The notes: generated by a model from the sequence alone, not told the origin. Positions 11,951 through 22,324 are shown, counted from the stretch's first letter. The stretch is 64,000 nucleotides of DNA from Pyropia yezoensis (GCA_009829735.1 CM020618.1:36556894-36620893); one strand, 5' to 3'. Made by a program: numbers and translations.

Positions 11951-13108
11951 GTGAGGGGAGGGAGCGGGTGACCGGGGGGGGGGGGACTAGCGACAGGAGG
12001 AAGAGCGTGCCAGGGCATGGACGGGGAGGGTAGTGAAGGTGAATGGAGGGGGACAACGGGCGACAAGGGCATGCACGTCAAAGGGGGGAGCCAGATATCT
12101 GGCAAGAGCGGCCAGAGGAAGTGGGGTCTGTTAATGCCACACAACATTTCCAGAGGGAGACGGACACCCTCCTCAGGGGCCAAGTTCAACCCCTGCCCGG
12201 GGGAGGGGAGCCGGCCGGGGGAGGGGGGACGGCCGGGGGAAGGCTTGTGCCCCCTCAAAAAGAGGAAGCCGGCCGGGCTCCCAGGCGACGAAGCTCCTTG
12301 CACTTGGCAGACGCGCACAGCTCTCCCAATCCACGAAACGCCTCTCCGCACCCTGCACCACGCACAACAGCCCGCCGAATTATTGTCCCAAGTGGATTTG
12401 TCGAATATCCTGGCCAATAACAAAGAGCTGACTCATCCGGCAGTCAAGGTAACTCACCATCCAGCGTTTTTCCCGTACGGCAGGGTGCCCCGCCCCCTTA
12501 TGGAAAGGCATGCTATGGTAGCAGCCGGAGGCGTTCTGTGAAAGCGCTGACCGTCGAGTGCCTGGCACGGCTTTGCGGCGGGAGGGGCACGCGGCAGCAG
12601 CAGGATATCATATGGCTCGGGTGCCATGCACATACGAGATTTGTGTTTTGATTAGGGACGCTTTTGATTTTTGATTGGAGCTTCCCGTGACATCTGAAGA
12701 GTTTAAACATTTGAATATTTCCTGCTCGCCATGTATCTATCTGGTAAGCGGTGAAAAGAGCGGCGTGTTGGACTCACGTTCTAGGACCTCCAAGAGGAGA
12801 ACTTTTGTGGAGACATACAATGGTTGAGAGGGAGCGCTAAGGGGGTGAGGAGGGGGCGCCATCTTCTGAACGGTGTTTGATGGCGGCGTCGGCGTGCGGC
12901 TTCCGCGGGCAGCTCTCGCAGATGACTAGGAGAGAACGACGCGAGAAGAGTGAAGCCGAGGGGAGGGAGTGGAGGTGCTTTTCAATGTAGGAATAGGTGA
13001 GGCTTTGTGGGGAGCGGGGGCGTGGGGAGTGCTTGCGTGGATCGCGGCCGTCCCGACGCCTGTCACACGCTGACGACGCCGCCGTGCTCCGAGAGCGACA
13101 TCTGGGTT
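11951..13108. other. Intergenic, with a small GC minisatellite
   Basis: Contains two to three copies of an 18-bp unit of the type CCGGGGGAGGGG at about 12,196-12,245. The remainder shows open frames without recognisable products. A locally AT-richer patch lies at 12,640-12,740. Confidence 0.5.
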
Positions 13109-13264
13109 ATGCCGGGGAAAGTCATCACGGCGAGCCAGGCACAGCTGGCTCGCCTCGGCCGCGCGCTCCTTGCATCGGGGGTGGTGGTGCTGACGAAGCG
13201 GCCGACGCAGCCGCTCAACGGCCGCAAGGTGCTGTCCTACGGAGCGCAGGGCGGGCAGGAATGA
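13109..13264 (+). CDS. Short hypothetical ORF (doubtful)
   Basis: A 51-codon frame starting MPGKVITASQ and ending in a stop at 13,262-13,264. The translation has a more ordinary amino-acid mix than surrounding frames, and the open frame extends upstream without an ATG, so it could be the last exon of a gene or a transposon remnant. No family is recognised. It lies 400 bases upstream of a MITE. Confidence 0.2.
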   Translation: MPGKVITASQAQLARLGRALLASGVVVLTKRPTQPLNGRKVLSYGAQGGQE

Positions 13265-13670
13265 CTATTGAGCACAGCTTGGAGGCGGGGGGAAGGGGGA
13301 TGGGTGAGAGGGGATGAAGTTGGGGAAGAGACGGAGCGAGTTTCCCGAGGGCTGGTTGTCATGGGACTACCAGCTGCTGCCGGGGTATGCATTGGTCTGT
13401 GGCTGTCCGAACTCATTCTTACACATAGCTGCGGACGTGTCAACGCCTCGGAGGGGTGGCGCGAGACCGGGGGCCTCCCCGCATTTGTGATGCGGGGGGG
13501 CGACTGGGCTGCCTGTGCATGAAGAGCGCGAGAATGGACCGAATGGACAGTGAGAGAGGGGGCGGCTGCGGGGGTGGACAGATGGGCGTAGCCCAGGTGG
13601 CAAGACGGTGACGGGAGGCGCCTGTTCGAAACCTACCTGAGGCCAACATGTGTTCCAGAAGTCGACACTA

Positions 13671-14122
13671 TTGCAGTACCCCAAATTTTGTCTCATGGCG
13701 ACAACAACAATAAGAAGACCACAACAGGCCAATGGCATGCCTGAGATGGCGCACATCTGACCACTGACTGCTCCGCGTGGGGGTGGGAACAGTGCGATCT
13801 GAGATTTTCTGGAGATTTCTGCCCGCATCAAGTAGGGAACAGGCATCAACAAGAACCAGTTGCGACCGCTCCCCCATTCTTGAATCAAGCGGGCCGAGAT
13901 AGAGGAAAAGCCGCCGAGATCATACGAAAAAACAACAGCGTTCTGACCAACCAGCGTGCGGTGCAAGATCCGCTGCGACTGCAGCCAATCATCGCTTGAT
14001 CAGCTGGAAAGGGCCACAGCACGCTCTTGGTCCGCTGCGAGGTGCCAGCACTCGATTTGCTTATGGCCCTGTTGTCGCGCTGTTGCTCTTGTCTCCGTGA
14101 GACAAAATTCGGGGAACTGCAA
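13671..14122 (+). mobile_element. MITE-like non-autonomous DNA transposon, copy 1 (452 bp)
   Basis: The ends are inverted repeats of about 45-50 bp (TTGCAG...AATTTTGTC on the left and GACAAAATTC...CTGCAA on the right), each preceded or followed by TA. The same ends, spacing and several internal blocks (for example GACCAACCAG) recur at 40,375-40,825, 451 bp long. No coding capacity is seen. The TA at both borders may be a target duplication, as in Tc1/mariner-type MITEs, or simply part of the terminal repeat. Confidence 0.85.
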
Positions 14123-14210
14123 TATAGTTACATTTTGTGTCATATTTTACGGTGGTCGAGGACATGATGTGAAAGTGTTATCCCAAGGATTCTATAGGCT
14201 GATCATGGTG

Positions 14211-15024
14211 GGCAAAAACGTGACGTTTTTTGATTTGGACTTGTTTAATCTATAGATTAAATCAATCCGTTTTTACTGTTTAGTATTACTGCGTTTAATC
14301 AACGTTGATAAGTATAATGATAAGTCAGGTCCAGGATCGACTGAGTTCAAACCTAAGTACAGCCAAATGTAGACGTTTCCCCCCAATTTGATTTCGTAGC
14401 CTCTCCATGGGACCTGTGGGGCTGGTGGTCTCTCTTTGGGGGCTCCACGCCCGCCCTGCGCGAGATTGGGAAGCCGCTCGGGGGCATGGCGCCGTCATCC
14501 TGCGCTGTGAAGCGGTCCTATTCAAGGCAGAAGTCTATCCACTCCCTCATCCGGAACAGGTTGACCCATGACAAGGTGGCCAAGCTAATGTTTGTGCAGA
14601 TGAACCTCAAGCTCCTGGACGCCGCCAACATGAGCGAGGGCGACCTCCACTTTTTCATTCAGGTGCTGCAGAGAATGGAGAAAGTGGTGGTGCAACCGAT
14701 AGTGTGGGTGAGGGCGGGCGCGGTATGGATGGGCTGGAGGAAAAATGAGTTCCTTGTGTCACTGGGAGCCACCCCGTGACTCCGACAATGTTGGCCCGCT
14801 GGCGTCCCGAGAGGGGACCTTTGTGCGATGAGGAGAAGGGTTCAGGTGAGACAACAGCCAGTCTGAGTCGAACAATTGTGGCCGCAATCGCCCCAGAAAT
14901 CAGGAATGTACGTGGTATCAATACAGATATTGTTCTTGATTAATCTAAAAGCGCAGAGCCCCAGATAGATCAATATATAGATTAATCTATAGATTAATCA
15001 AAAATAAACGTATACGTTTTTCTC
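14211..15024 (+). mobile_element. Palindrome-ended DNA transposon remnant with hAT-like fragment
   Basis: Both ends carry the same two palindromes in mirror order. On the left are a 17-bp palindrome (14,214-14,230, AAAACGT arms) and TTTAATCTATAGATTAAA (14,244-14,261). On the right are a 20-bp palindrome with core TAATCTATAGATTA (14,980-14,999) and AAACGTATACGTTT (15,006-15,019). This AT-rich border is foreign to the GC-rich surroundings. The interior includes a hAT-like coding piece. The outer limits are set by the end of the inverted similarity; no target duplication could be fixed. Confidence 0.65.
14486..14779 (+). pseudogene. hAT-family transposase C-terminal fragment
   Basis: About 97 codons. 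The segment SIHSLIRNRLTHDKVAKL followed by FVQMNLKLL matches the conserved C-terminal stretch of hAT/DUF659-type transposases (pattern W/Y-S-x-I-H-x-x-x-R-N-R-L-x-x-x-K-x-x-x-L-x-x-V-x-x-N-L-x-L-L), which is part of the dimerisation region. Nothing resembling the catalytic core or the BED zinc finger is present nearby, so this is a truncated relic inside the palindrome-ended element. After the conserved stretch the frame continues for about 50 unremarkable residues. The family call rests on this single motif by eye. Confidence 0.6.
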
Positions 15025-15910
15025 GTGACAACCCTGAGGCTGATGCCCGACGACCTTGCTGCGCTGCGGCCCATCCGTTGACAGCTGTGGCCAGGATAGG
15101 TCGAGAGCTCGGCACGAGGACCCCTAGTTAACAGAGAGGTCAGATTCTGTTGGCCGGCTGAATTGGGAATCTCGAACCTGCATGGCACCTGAGCCTATCA
15201 CATCACATATCGTACACATGGTACTGCATTAGTACATTATTGTAGGGGTTCGCGTCGTGGTGGGGGAAGACGATGCGGGGAGGAGCGTAAGAGGTGCCCA
15301 ATCAAGGTCCGCCCCGTGGACGACCTCGTCGGAAGAGAAAACAGGTCACCCATCGTCACGGCGGTGAACAGCCAAAGTGGCTCTCTGGACAGCTGCGGCA
15401 GGCGACGAGTTTGTTTTCCCCCCAGGGAGGGACGCGCGGGGACGCGCACCGCGCCCCACTCTCCCAGCCATGCGCGGGCAATCGCTGGGAAGCAGTGCCC
15501 TGGGCGTCACTCCCCACCCCCACACACAGCCCATGCTGGGGTGGGACGCTCGTCCTACGCGAATCGAGCTAAGGGCAGCCGCCGCCCAGCTGGCGGGCGC
15601 ACCCCGCGGCCGCCCCACGGCCTGGGAGGTCACGGGGGTGACGACAGTCGCCGTGCCCTCTCCCTCCTACCGCGGTCCTTATTTCCTCACCACCCCACCG
15701 CGGCGGTGGGGTGCTCGCTGCTCGACCTGGCGCTATTATTCCTCATCGGCCCCCTGTTCGCGCCTCTCGCCCCGAGTCCCTGCTTCGAGGCCGTCAAGAG
15801 CCGGTCTGTTGGGGGGTGGGCGCCTCACCCGACGCAAGTCGGGCTGCTACACCACTTTCGTACCGCCTCCCGCCCGAAAGCCGCGCCACGCCCTGTGTCT
15901 ATTGCCAAGC
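15025..15910. other. 5' flank of the first Smr gene
   Basis: GC-rich. The frame of the downstream Smr gene stays open upstream to about 15,377, but this part has no recognisable domain and starts with GTG, so I treat it as flank or 5' UTR. An upstream coding exon cannot be excluded. Confidence 0.4.
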
Positions 15911-16765
15911 ATGACAGGCCCCGCTTTCTCTCACTCTGGTACCCCCCGCACCCCCCCACCGTCCCCGGTCTTTTACTCTTACTTGTCGTGTGGGGTGCGC
16001 CCGGCTGTTCGGAACGCCCGCTTCACCGCCGCCCGGTGCCGACCCCTGCCCGACACGGTGCAGATGGTGGCGCACCTCTCCGCCGCCGCTGCGGGCGTTG
16101 CGGCAGCCGCGGCAGCAGAACAGACGCGCGGGGAGGTGGACCTCCACGGCCTGACCGTCCCGGAAGCGGTGGCGGTGGTGGTGGGCCTGTGGGAGAGCGG
16201 CATCGGCCGCCAGTCCGTCCCACAGGGGGGGCAGCTCCTCCTCATCACGGGGGTGGGCGCCCACAGCGGCTGGGGGGGGGCCCGCCTGCGGCCGGCGGTG
16301 CTCACCCTGCTGGATGAGATGGGGGTGGCGTACGAGGACCAGCGGGGGGCGGTGCTGGTCGCCTGCCGTGGTCCCCGTCGGGGGCCGTTGCGGGGGACGT
16401 CGCCCGCGTGGGTCTGGGGGGCGGCGGCAGCAGGAGCGGCGGCGGCGGTAGAGGCATCTGCGTCGGCGTCGGCACGGGCGGGCGGCCGTGTGCCGGCAGA
16501 AGGGACGGCACCCGCGTCGCGCCGGCAGGCGCGACCAGCCAGCCGCGGTGTTCACGGAGGAGGCGACAGCCATCGCCTCAGGAGCAGCTGCCGCAGCCAA
16601 CACAACGGCGACGGCGGGAGCCGCGTCAGCGGCAGCGACAGCGGCGGCAGTGGCTACCGAGGCGTTTTGGGTTGGCTCCTCCCCGCTGGGGCGATGGCGC
16701 TCGTCGCAGGGTTTTTGGGCCTGCTGCTGGCGTGGGTGGCCACGCGTGGCCGCGGGGGATGGTGA
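15911..16765 (+). CDS. Smr-domain protein 1
   Basis: A 284-aa frame from an ATG at 15,911; a second in-frame ATG at 16,064 lies just before the domain, so the start is uncertain. Residues about 72-155 form an Smr (small MutS-related) domain: VDLHGLT at its start, LLITGVGAHS in the middle and RLRPAVLTLLDE followed by a strand near the end. Smr domains bind nucleic acid, and several have nicking or endonuclease activity. The residues between the two ATGs are rich in Arg and small residues and could be a transit peptide. The C-terminal third is low-complexity Ser/Gly/Ala and ends with a hydrophobic stretch of about 20 residues before WVATRGRGGW, a possible tail anchor. It is the first of three tandem Smr genes. 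Target and location are unknown. Confidence 0.75.
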   Translation: MTGPAFSHSGTPRTPPPSPVFYSYLSCGVRPAVRNARFTAARCRPLPDTVQMVAHLSAAAAGVAAAAAAEQTRGEVDLHGLTVPEAVAVVVGLWESGIGRQSVPQGGQLLLITGVGAHSGWGGARLRPAVLTLLDEMGVAYEDQRGAVLVACRGPRRGPLRGTSPAWVWGAAAAGAAAAVEASASASARAGGRVPAEGTAPASRRQARPASRGVHGGGDSHRLRSSCRSQHNGDGGSRVSGSDSGGSGYRGVLGWLLPAGAMALVAGFLGLLLAWVATRGRGGW

Positions 16766-17705
16766 GCTGTGGCGCCACCCGCGGCGGCACACTGACCGCT
16801 TGTGCACACCCACTGCTGGCGTGTGTGTTCGTTTTCTTTCTTTCCTTGCACCCCTCTGTGTCAGCGCCGAGGCTGTGGCCTCAATCCGAGAGCTTTCGTG
16901 CTGCCCCGCGCCGGCCGTCCATGCCGCCGCGACGGGAGCCGCGACGTTCATGCTCGAGAGTCTCGCGCGACCTCCACCACCCCGTGACGGCGCCGCTGGG
17001 AGCTCTCCTCTCTCTCCCCATCCAGGCTCCGTCCCCAGGACCACCCCGACAGAAAATGTGCCCGCGCCGACGTCACGGCAGTGTGGGGTGGTGGCAGCAC
17101 GCCACCGACCGCGCGATTTCCCATCACGTCAAGAGCCGCCCCGAAGCTGACGACTTTGACGCTTGCCAGCGTCCCATACAGACCAGACGCGCTAATGACA
17201 TCCGCCTCGAACACCCCCCCCGCCGCGCCCTCCACCCCCCCGCCCCGCAGGAGTCCGAGCAGAGCATCCTCTCCGAACGACGGCGTCACAGGATTGGAGT
17301 GGCGGCAGCACGAGCTGCCGACCACCCGCAGTTCTTTTCGCAACAGGCCTGAACCGCCTCTCGGCGGACGAGTTCATGACTATTTTTTTTTCCCCCGGAT
17401 TGGGAAAACCGAGTCCACCTCCAGCCGGCGCGGGGGCTGCTGCCGGCTGCCGCCATTCGTAGCGTGCACTGTCGACGTTGGCTCCACACGCAGGCCCTTT
17501 TTGTGGACCATGAACAGATGTTATGCGGGCCCCCCTGAGACGACTCTGCGCGACCACCGCATCCATCCGCATGTCCTTGGGTGCAGCCCCGGTACTCGCG
17601 GCGGTAGCATCGGCGGCCACATCCACAGCACCCAGACCCTCTCTTCCACATCCCCATCATTGTCGTTGAATCTACGTTGAGTGACGTACATACCCTTGCC
17701 GCTCC
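16766..17705. other. Spacer between Smr genes 1 and 2
   Basis: GC-rich spacer of 940 bases with C/T-rich stretches. Open frames on both strands look like composition artefacts. No separate gene recognised. Confidence 0.5.
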
Positions 17706-19037
17706 ATGGCTCGCGGCCGGCCCGTCCACGTCGACATCTCCTCTTCCTCTCACGCCGCCGTTATTTCGGACGAGTCATCGTGTGAGCTGGACGCTTCGTT
17801 CCAAAGCGAGCGCTTCTCGACACCTTTGGGCTTCCCCCTCCATGATGCAGGGCTGGTGAACTGTATGGCTGCTGCCGCAAAGAAAGTGGCGGCGGTCGCC
17901 GCCGCACGTGGGACCGAAGGCGAGGTCGACCTCCACGGCATGACCGTGTCAGAGGCAAAGGCCGTAGTGACGCAACTATGGCTTTACTGCGGTCTGGGGC
18001 AGCAGTCTCACCAAGGGGGGGACATCCTGCTCATCACAGGTGCGGGCCATCACAGCGGCCCCAAGGGGCCCCGTCTGCGACCCGCAGTGCAGCGCCTGTT
18101 GGACGACTGGGAAGTGGAGTACGAGGAAGGGGAGGGAGCACTTTTGGTGGCCTGTGCGGGTCCGCAGCAGCAACGTCGTCCCGGTGTCGCCAGCGGCCGA
18201 TCCTGCTCCGACAAGCTGAGTCTCAGGGCGCAACCTCCCCGTCCCGTTCATCCCATCTCTCGCACCGGCGTCTTGTCTCCACTGACAATGTCGACGACGC
18301 CCCCCTCGTCAAACGCAACGAGGACTGCGAAGTCGCTCACTTCGACTGCGCTGGAGACCGAGCCGCGCGTCAACCACGCCAAGGACACTGCACGGTGGGT
18401 GCGGGCAGCTGCGTGCGCCACCTCCACCGGATCAAGCGCCGAGCACGCGGCCGCGCCGCACGCCGAGTGGACTGGAGCCCCACCCTCCAACAACTTGGTC
18501 GCTGTGGCCAGCACTGCTCCGCCGAGCGCCCCCGCTGGGATTCCTAGTCACCCCGCAGGACCCTCATTTTCTGAATCGCTCGCTGTTGGGGCGCACTCTG
18601 ACACCGACTGGGGGGCGATACCCGCCCAGCATGCCTCGACTGTCGCAGACATCACTCCCGCGGTGCAGGCGCAGCGCGACCCGTGGCGGGACGCGCATCT
18701 GCCGCTCTTCTCCCGGGGCGGGGCCGCGGCAATGGGCGGGCGAGACGACGGCGGCAGTCAGCCAGTTACGCCCGCCGGGGCGGTCGTGGGGAGTGGTGGC
18801 GCCACCGCCGCTGGCAGCGTCAACAAGTGTCCGGGGCGGGACGTTCCCGAACCTCTTCTCTCGAACGATGCGGCTCCAGTGGCAGGCAGGTGCGGCAACC
18901 GCAACATTCACCCAGAGGTGGCCGCCTTAGCGGAAGGGAGACACGGTGGGGCGGCCGATGCAGGCGGTCTAGAGTGGACTTCAGCGCTTGCGATGGTGGG
19001 GCAGAAGATGTGGGCCCTCTGGAGAGGGCTAATGTAG
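17706..19037 (+). CDS. Smr-domain protein 2
   Basis: A 443-aa frame with a good ATG at 17,706. The Smr domain lies at residues about 68-155 (VDLHGMT, LLITGAGHHS, RLRPAVQRLLDDW and a final LLVACAG strand). It is closely related to the domains of the genes on either side, which supports tandem duplication. The N-terminal 60 residues include SSCELDASF, a block that reappears in degraded form after the third Smr domain. The C-terminal 280 residues are low in complexity (Ser, Thr, Ala, Gly) with no recognised domain. A CAG just before the domain-proximal sequence (17,850) resembles a 3' splice site, but the frame is open throughout and I see no need for an intron. Smr proteins are nucleic-acid binding or nicking proteins; no specific role is supported here. 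Confidence 0.8.
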   Translation: MARGRPVHVDISSSSHAAVISDESSCELDASFQSERFSTPLGFPLHDAGLVNCMAAAAKKVAAVAAARGTEGEVDLHGMTVSEAKAVVTQLWLYCGLGQQSHQGGDILLITGAGHHSGPKGPRLRPAVQRLLDDWEVEYEEGEGALLVACAGPQQQRRPGVASGRSCSDKLSLRAQPPRPVHPISRTGVLSPLTMSTTPPSSNATRTAKSLTSTALETEPRVNHAKDTARWVRAAACATSTGSSAEHAAAPHAEWTGAPPSNNLVAVASTAPPSAPAGIPSHPAGPSFSESLAVGAHSDTDWGAIPAQHASTVADITPAVQAQRDPWRDAHLPLFSRGGAAAMGGRDDGGSQPVTPAGAVVGSGGATAAGSVNKCPGRDVPEPLLSNDAAPVAGRCGNRNIHPEVAALAEGRHGGAADAGGLEWTSALAMVGQKMWALWRGLM

Positions 19038-20193
19038 ATCATGCTCCTGTGTGTGTCATTGCGTGGGGGCTGACGTTGTTTTCAGGTTAGACAAGTTGCC
19101 GTGGTCGTCCCTGCATCCTTTCTGTACGTCCTTGCCGCTCTAAACCCTACCCCTAACCCGAAACGAGGGGGGCATTTGCACCACCTTCTCTTCAATCCCC
19201 GCCTTGCACTGCTTCGATGAAGCCGGAGACACTCGGCCGGCGCGCTAGCAGGAGCGGCGATCAATGCCGCTGCTGACAACCGATGTCGCCCACGCGTTGT
19301 TCTTCTTTTGGGGGTTTAGACCAGCCGGCGGCATGGGGGATGGGGGTGGGAAGGGGGGAGGGGCTGTGCCGGCGGCGGTAGGCATGGCGGCCGCCGCGCC
19401 ATTGATAGCAGCGGCAAGTGGCGACGTGAGGTGAGAAGGGGGGGGGGTAGCCCCGGCGCCGGCGGGCAGCCAGCCACCCCTTTTTGTTACCGTGGCAACG
19501 ACCGCCGTCGCTTCTGACCGGTACTGCCGCCGAGGAGCCGTTCAGCGGCGGCGGCGGCGGCGATGGCGGCTACGGCGATGACAGCGACTGCGGCGAGGCC
19601 TTTCCTGCAGTCGCCGCTCCCCTACGGGACAAATGTGCAAAAATTGTGAAGATACAATGCACAGACAATCGTGACTTGACAATCCACGTCACGTTTGTAT
19701 GTACTGACGGTACATGCTGTACAAATTTGCTGTACTGCACGTACTATACGAAGGGGCACACGCTTTTCCAGCCTCTGACCCGGGTCCTGCGGACCCTGCC
19801 AGACAGAGCAAGGGGAGACGCGCGGGCCAAAGAGAGGGGGGGTCAAGCGGGGGGACCAAACAGGTTGGCAACGGGGTTGGTCCCTCTGCTGGACCCGCAT
19901 CCCTGCCCTAAAGCGCGGGTGAGAGGAGAGACCACCCTGGTACCCCCATCTGACCGGCGTCCCTGTCTTGAGCGGGCGCGAAGAAGACAGCTGCGAGACC
20001 TTGCGTCCCTTCTACGGCCCCGTTTTTCTCAACCCCCCGTGGAACGGAGTCCACGTCAGCCTGCACCCCCGGGTTGTTCAATCCATGGCGTCTGACCCCC
20101 CTCTCAATACCAGTTCCCCCGCTCCCTCTCCCGCTTCCTTGATTGTCTCCCTGAGGTCGTGTCAACTCGCACCGTTCTTTTGCAGCAGAAGAC
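19038..20193. other. Spacer between Smr genes 2 and 3
   Basis: Contains an AT-richer patch (19,630-19,760) with five GTAC tetramers in about 70 bases, and a TTTTGCAG sequence at 20,178-20,185 that looks like a 3' splice site just ahead of the third Smr domain. No other gene recognised. Confidence 0.45.
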
Positions 20194-21372
20194 GTGGCGG
20201 CAGCCGCCGCCGAAGACGGGAGCGAAGAAAAGCTGGACCTCCACGGCCTGACCACCGTCGAGGCAGAAGCGGGGGTGGTCCACCTGTGGCGAGTCAGGGG
20301 ATTGGGGCTTTGCACTCCCGGCGGGGGGCGCCTCCACCTCATTGCGGGGGCGGGTAACCACAGCGGGCCTCGGGGGCCCCGCCTGCGGCCGGCGGTGCAG
20401 CGCCTGCTGGATGGCTGGAGGGTCCAGTATGTTGCAATGACGGGGGCGTTTTCGGTGGCCTGTACCGGCCCAAGACCGTTCACGGGATGGAAGAGCAAGT
20501 GGCAGCTCCCGCGGCGGGCCGCCGGCGCTCACCACAGGACCGTTTCATCCAAGGAACGTGCCACCGTCCGTAACAAGAAACGCCTTGCCTCCCCATGCGC
20601 CCTTCGAATCCGCCAGAGCTCGTGTGAGCTCAAGCCGTCCTTCCGGCGAGCCTGCTGCTCTGCACCTTCTGGCCGCGACCGCCGCGATGCCAAGCGGGCC
20701 GTCCACCTGACTGCTGCTGAAAAGAGGGTAGCCGCGCGCAATGGCGTGCATCGGCCTCGACGACAGAGGCGGCAGCGGCAACGGCACAGATGGTGTGATT
20801 TGCCGTCCATTCCTTTCCCCTTTCCCACCCACCCCGCCCGCCCTCATCGCCTCATGGGCACACGAGCCTTGCCGTCTACGCTAATGAAGTCAATCACGAG
20901 GGGTAGGAAGGCGGCAAGTTCCCCCTTTTACGACCAAGACGTGCAAGCAGAAGCTGTGCTGCCCGCTCGGGTACTGCAGCGGCAGCTGGCGCTCTGGTCC
21001 GTCGCGGCGGCTCCCGCCGCCAACGCGCTTCCCAGGGGGTCCTGGCGGTCTGGCTCGTGGCTGTTGACTCTTGAGGTGGGCGGCGCGGCCGCTACGCTCG
21101 GAGTGACCACCCCGAGGGGGGTGCGCCGCCGGTGGGAGACCACGACGGCCGTGATCCAGCGGGCTCAAGTGGGCGACGGCGGGCGCACCCCCCTGGGGTA
21201 TGGTAGACGCCTAATTAGGCGCCCGCCCCGTCCCCGTGTCACCAACGCAACCGCGGCCTACACGCTGGCGGTTTTGCCCGGTCTCCCTGCGCCTTTGGCA
21301 ATGCTCCTCCGCCGTCAGTCCGAGGGACGACCGCGACAGCCTGCGCAGCCTCTTTGTTACGCGCGGTGGTAG
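20194..21372 (+). CDS. Smr-domain protein 3
   Basis: Frame of 392 codons whose first codon as drawn is GTG. No in-frame ATG lies right before the domain, and TTTTGCAG at 20,178-20,185 suggests that the true start is in an upstream exon that I could not place. The Smr domain is at residues about 13-95 (LDLHGLT, LIAGAGNHS, RLRPAVQRLLDGW). It differs from the other two in having LIAGAG instead of LITGxG. The following 300 residues are Arg/Pro/Ala-rich without a known domain, and may not all be coding. Third member of the tandem array. Confidence 0.65.
   Translation: MAAAAAEDGSEEKLDLHGLTTVEAEAGVVHLWRVRGLGLCTPGGGRLHLIAGAGNHSGPRGPRLRPAVQRLLDGWRVQYVAMTGAFSVACTGPRPFTGWKSKWQLPRRAAGAHHRTVSSKERATVRNKKRLASPCALRIRQSSCELKPSFRRACCSAPSGRDRRDAKRAVHLTAAEKRVAARNGVHRPRRQRRQRQRHRWCDLPSIPFPFPTHPARPHRLMGTRALPSTLMKSITRGRKAASSPFYDQDVQAEAVLPARVLQRQLALWSVAAAPAANALPRGSWRSGSWLLTLEVGGAAATLGVTTPRGVRRRWETTTAVIQRAQVGDGGRTPLGYGRRLIRRPPRPRVTNATAAYTLAVLPGLPAPLAMLLRRQSEGRPRQPAQPLCYARW
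20614..20745 (+). pseudogene. Possible remnant of a fourth Smr gene (N-terminal part)
   Basis: In the same frame as Smr gene 3 but after its domain, the translation SSCELKPSF, then an S-x-P-x-G pair, then AAEKRVAA parallels the N-terminal part of Smr gene 2 (SSCELDASF, S-x-P-x-G, AAAAKKVAA) in order and spacing. No Smr domain follows. This fits a truncated fourth repeat unit of the tandem array. The similarity is short. Confidence 0.35.
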
Positions 21373-22324
21373 GGCAGGCAGGCACTGATAGCGCGGGCGG
21401 CAAAGACACCAGCGCGATGCCCGCTTCCGGGGACACGCGCCATGCGGGCATGGTCCCGGGGACAAGCGCCATGCGGGTGTGGTGCCGGGGATGGGGCTCC
21501 CGGGTGTGCCCCGCCCGTCTCGGGTTGTCTTCCGCGGGGGCCGAGCGGTCAGGTGTTGGACGTGCCCGCCTCTTGGTTGATCAGAAGAGCGATCCTATTC
21601 ACGGACCGCGTGCATGGGAGAAAAGCGTTTAAGAGTCAATGTTTTACCTATGAACGACCCTGTTTGGCCCATTTTCATGGCAGGCGTTGTTACGCAACTG
21701 TACCGGTCCACCCGCGCGCACCTTCGCTGTCAGCCCCCCCAAAAAAGGAAAAACCAAATAACGGCCCATCCGACAGTCAGCGTCCGACGGGGTCCAGCCC
21801 AACGGGCCGCCGCGCTCCCTTTCCCGCCCCTCGTGCTGTCCCACCCGCTCTTCTCTGGCGCCTTTGTGACCGTCGGCCGTCCTCGGTCCGACTCCCCCAC
21901 CCCCGCTCCGTCTGCCCGCTGCGCCCTCGCCGGCACCCCCGACCCGCCGCGGCCATACCCTTTGACCGACGCGGCGGCGCCCCACCCCCCTTTTCCCCCC
22001 CTCCCCCCTTGCCGGCGAAAGCCTGCGGTCGCGGTGGGTGCTTCTCCCTCTGGCGGCTGTGCCGCGAGTGTCCATTGCCGCCCGCGTCGGCGGCGGCGTC
22101 GGCACCCCGCGCCCCCCATCTTCTGCCCCTTTGGCGCCTGCTCGTCTCTGCACGGCGACCGCCGGTGGCGCGCGGTGCCGTGCCGGGGCCCCTCCGCCGC
22201 ATCGTGGGATAGGCTCACTTCCTCCACCCTCCCGTCCTCCCCCCTCCTTTGCTGCCCGCCTGTCCCCCCCCCCCCCCCCCGCCTTTGTCTCCCAGCCCCT
22301 TGCGCGTCGTCTCTCGGTTGCCGA
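21373..22324. other. 5' flank of RER1
   Basis: Spacer with a C/T-rich second half, including a run of about 19 C (22,265-22,283) shortly before the RER1 start codon. The RER1 frame remains open upstream as far as 21,614, but those translations are Pro/Arg-rich with no recognised domain; probably 5' UTR and promoter. Confidence 0.5.

Noticed and set aside
13597-13635. A-box-like TAGCCCAGGTGG followed by a B-box-like TGTTCGAAACC
   Set aside because: Spacing is about 10 bases too short for a tRNA and stems do not pair; a SINE head is possible but no copies or tail were seen.
15377-15910. N-terminal extension of Smr protein 1
   Set aside because: The longest frame begins with GTG, and the added residues show no domain; the ATG at 15,911 or 16,064 is more likely.
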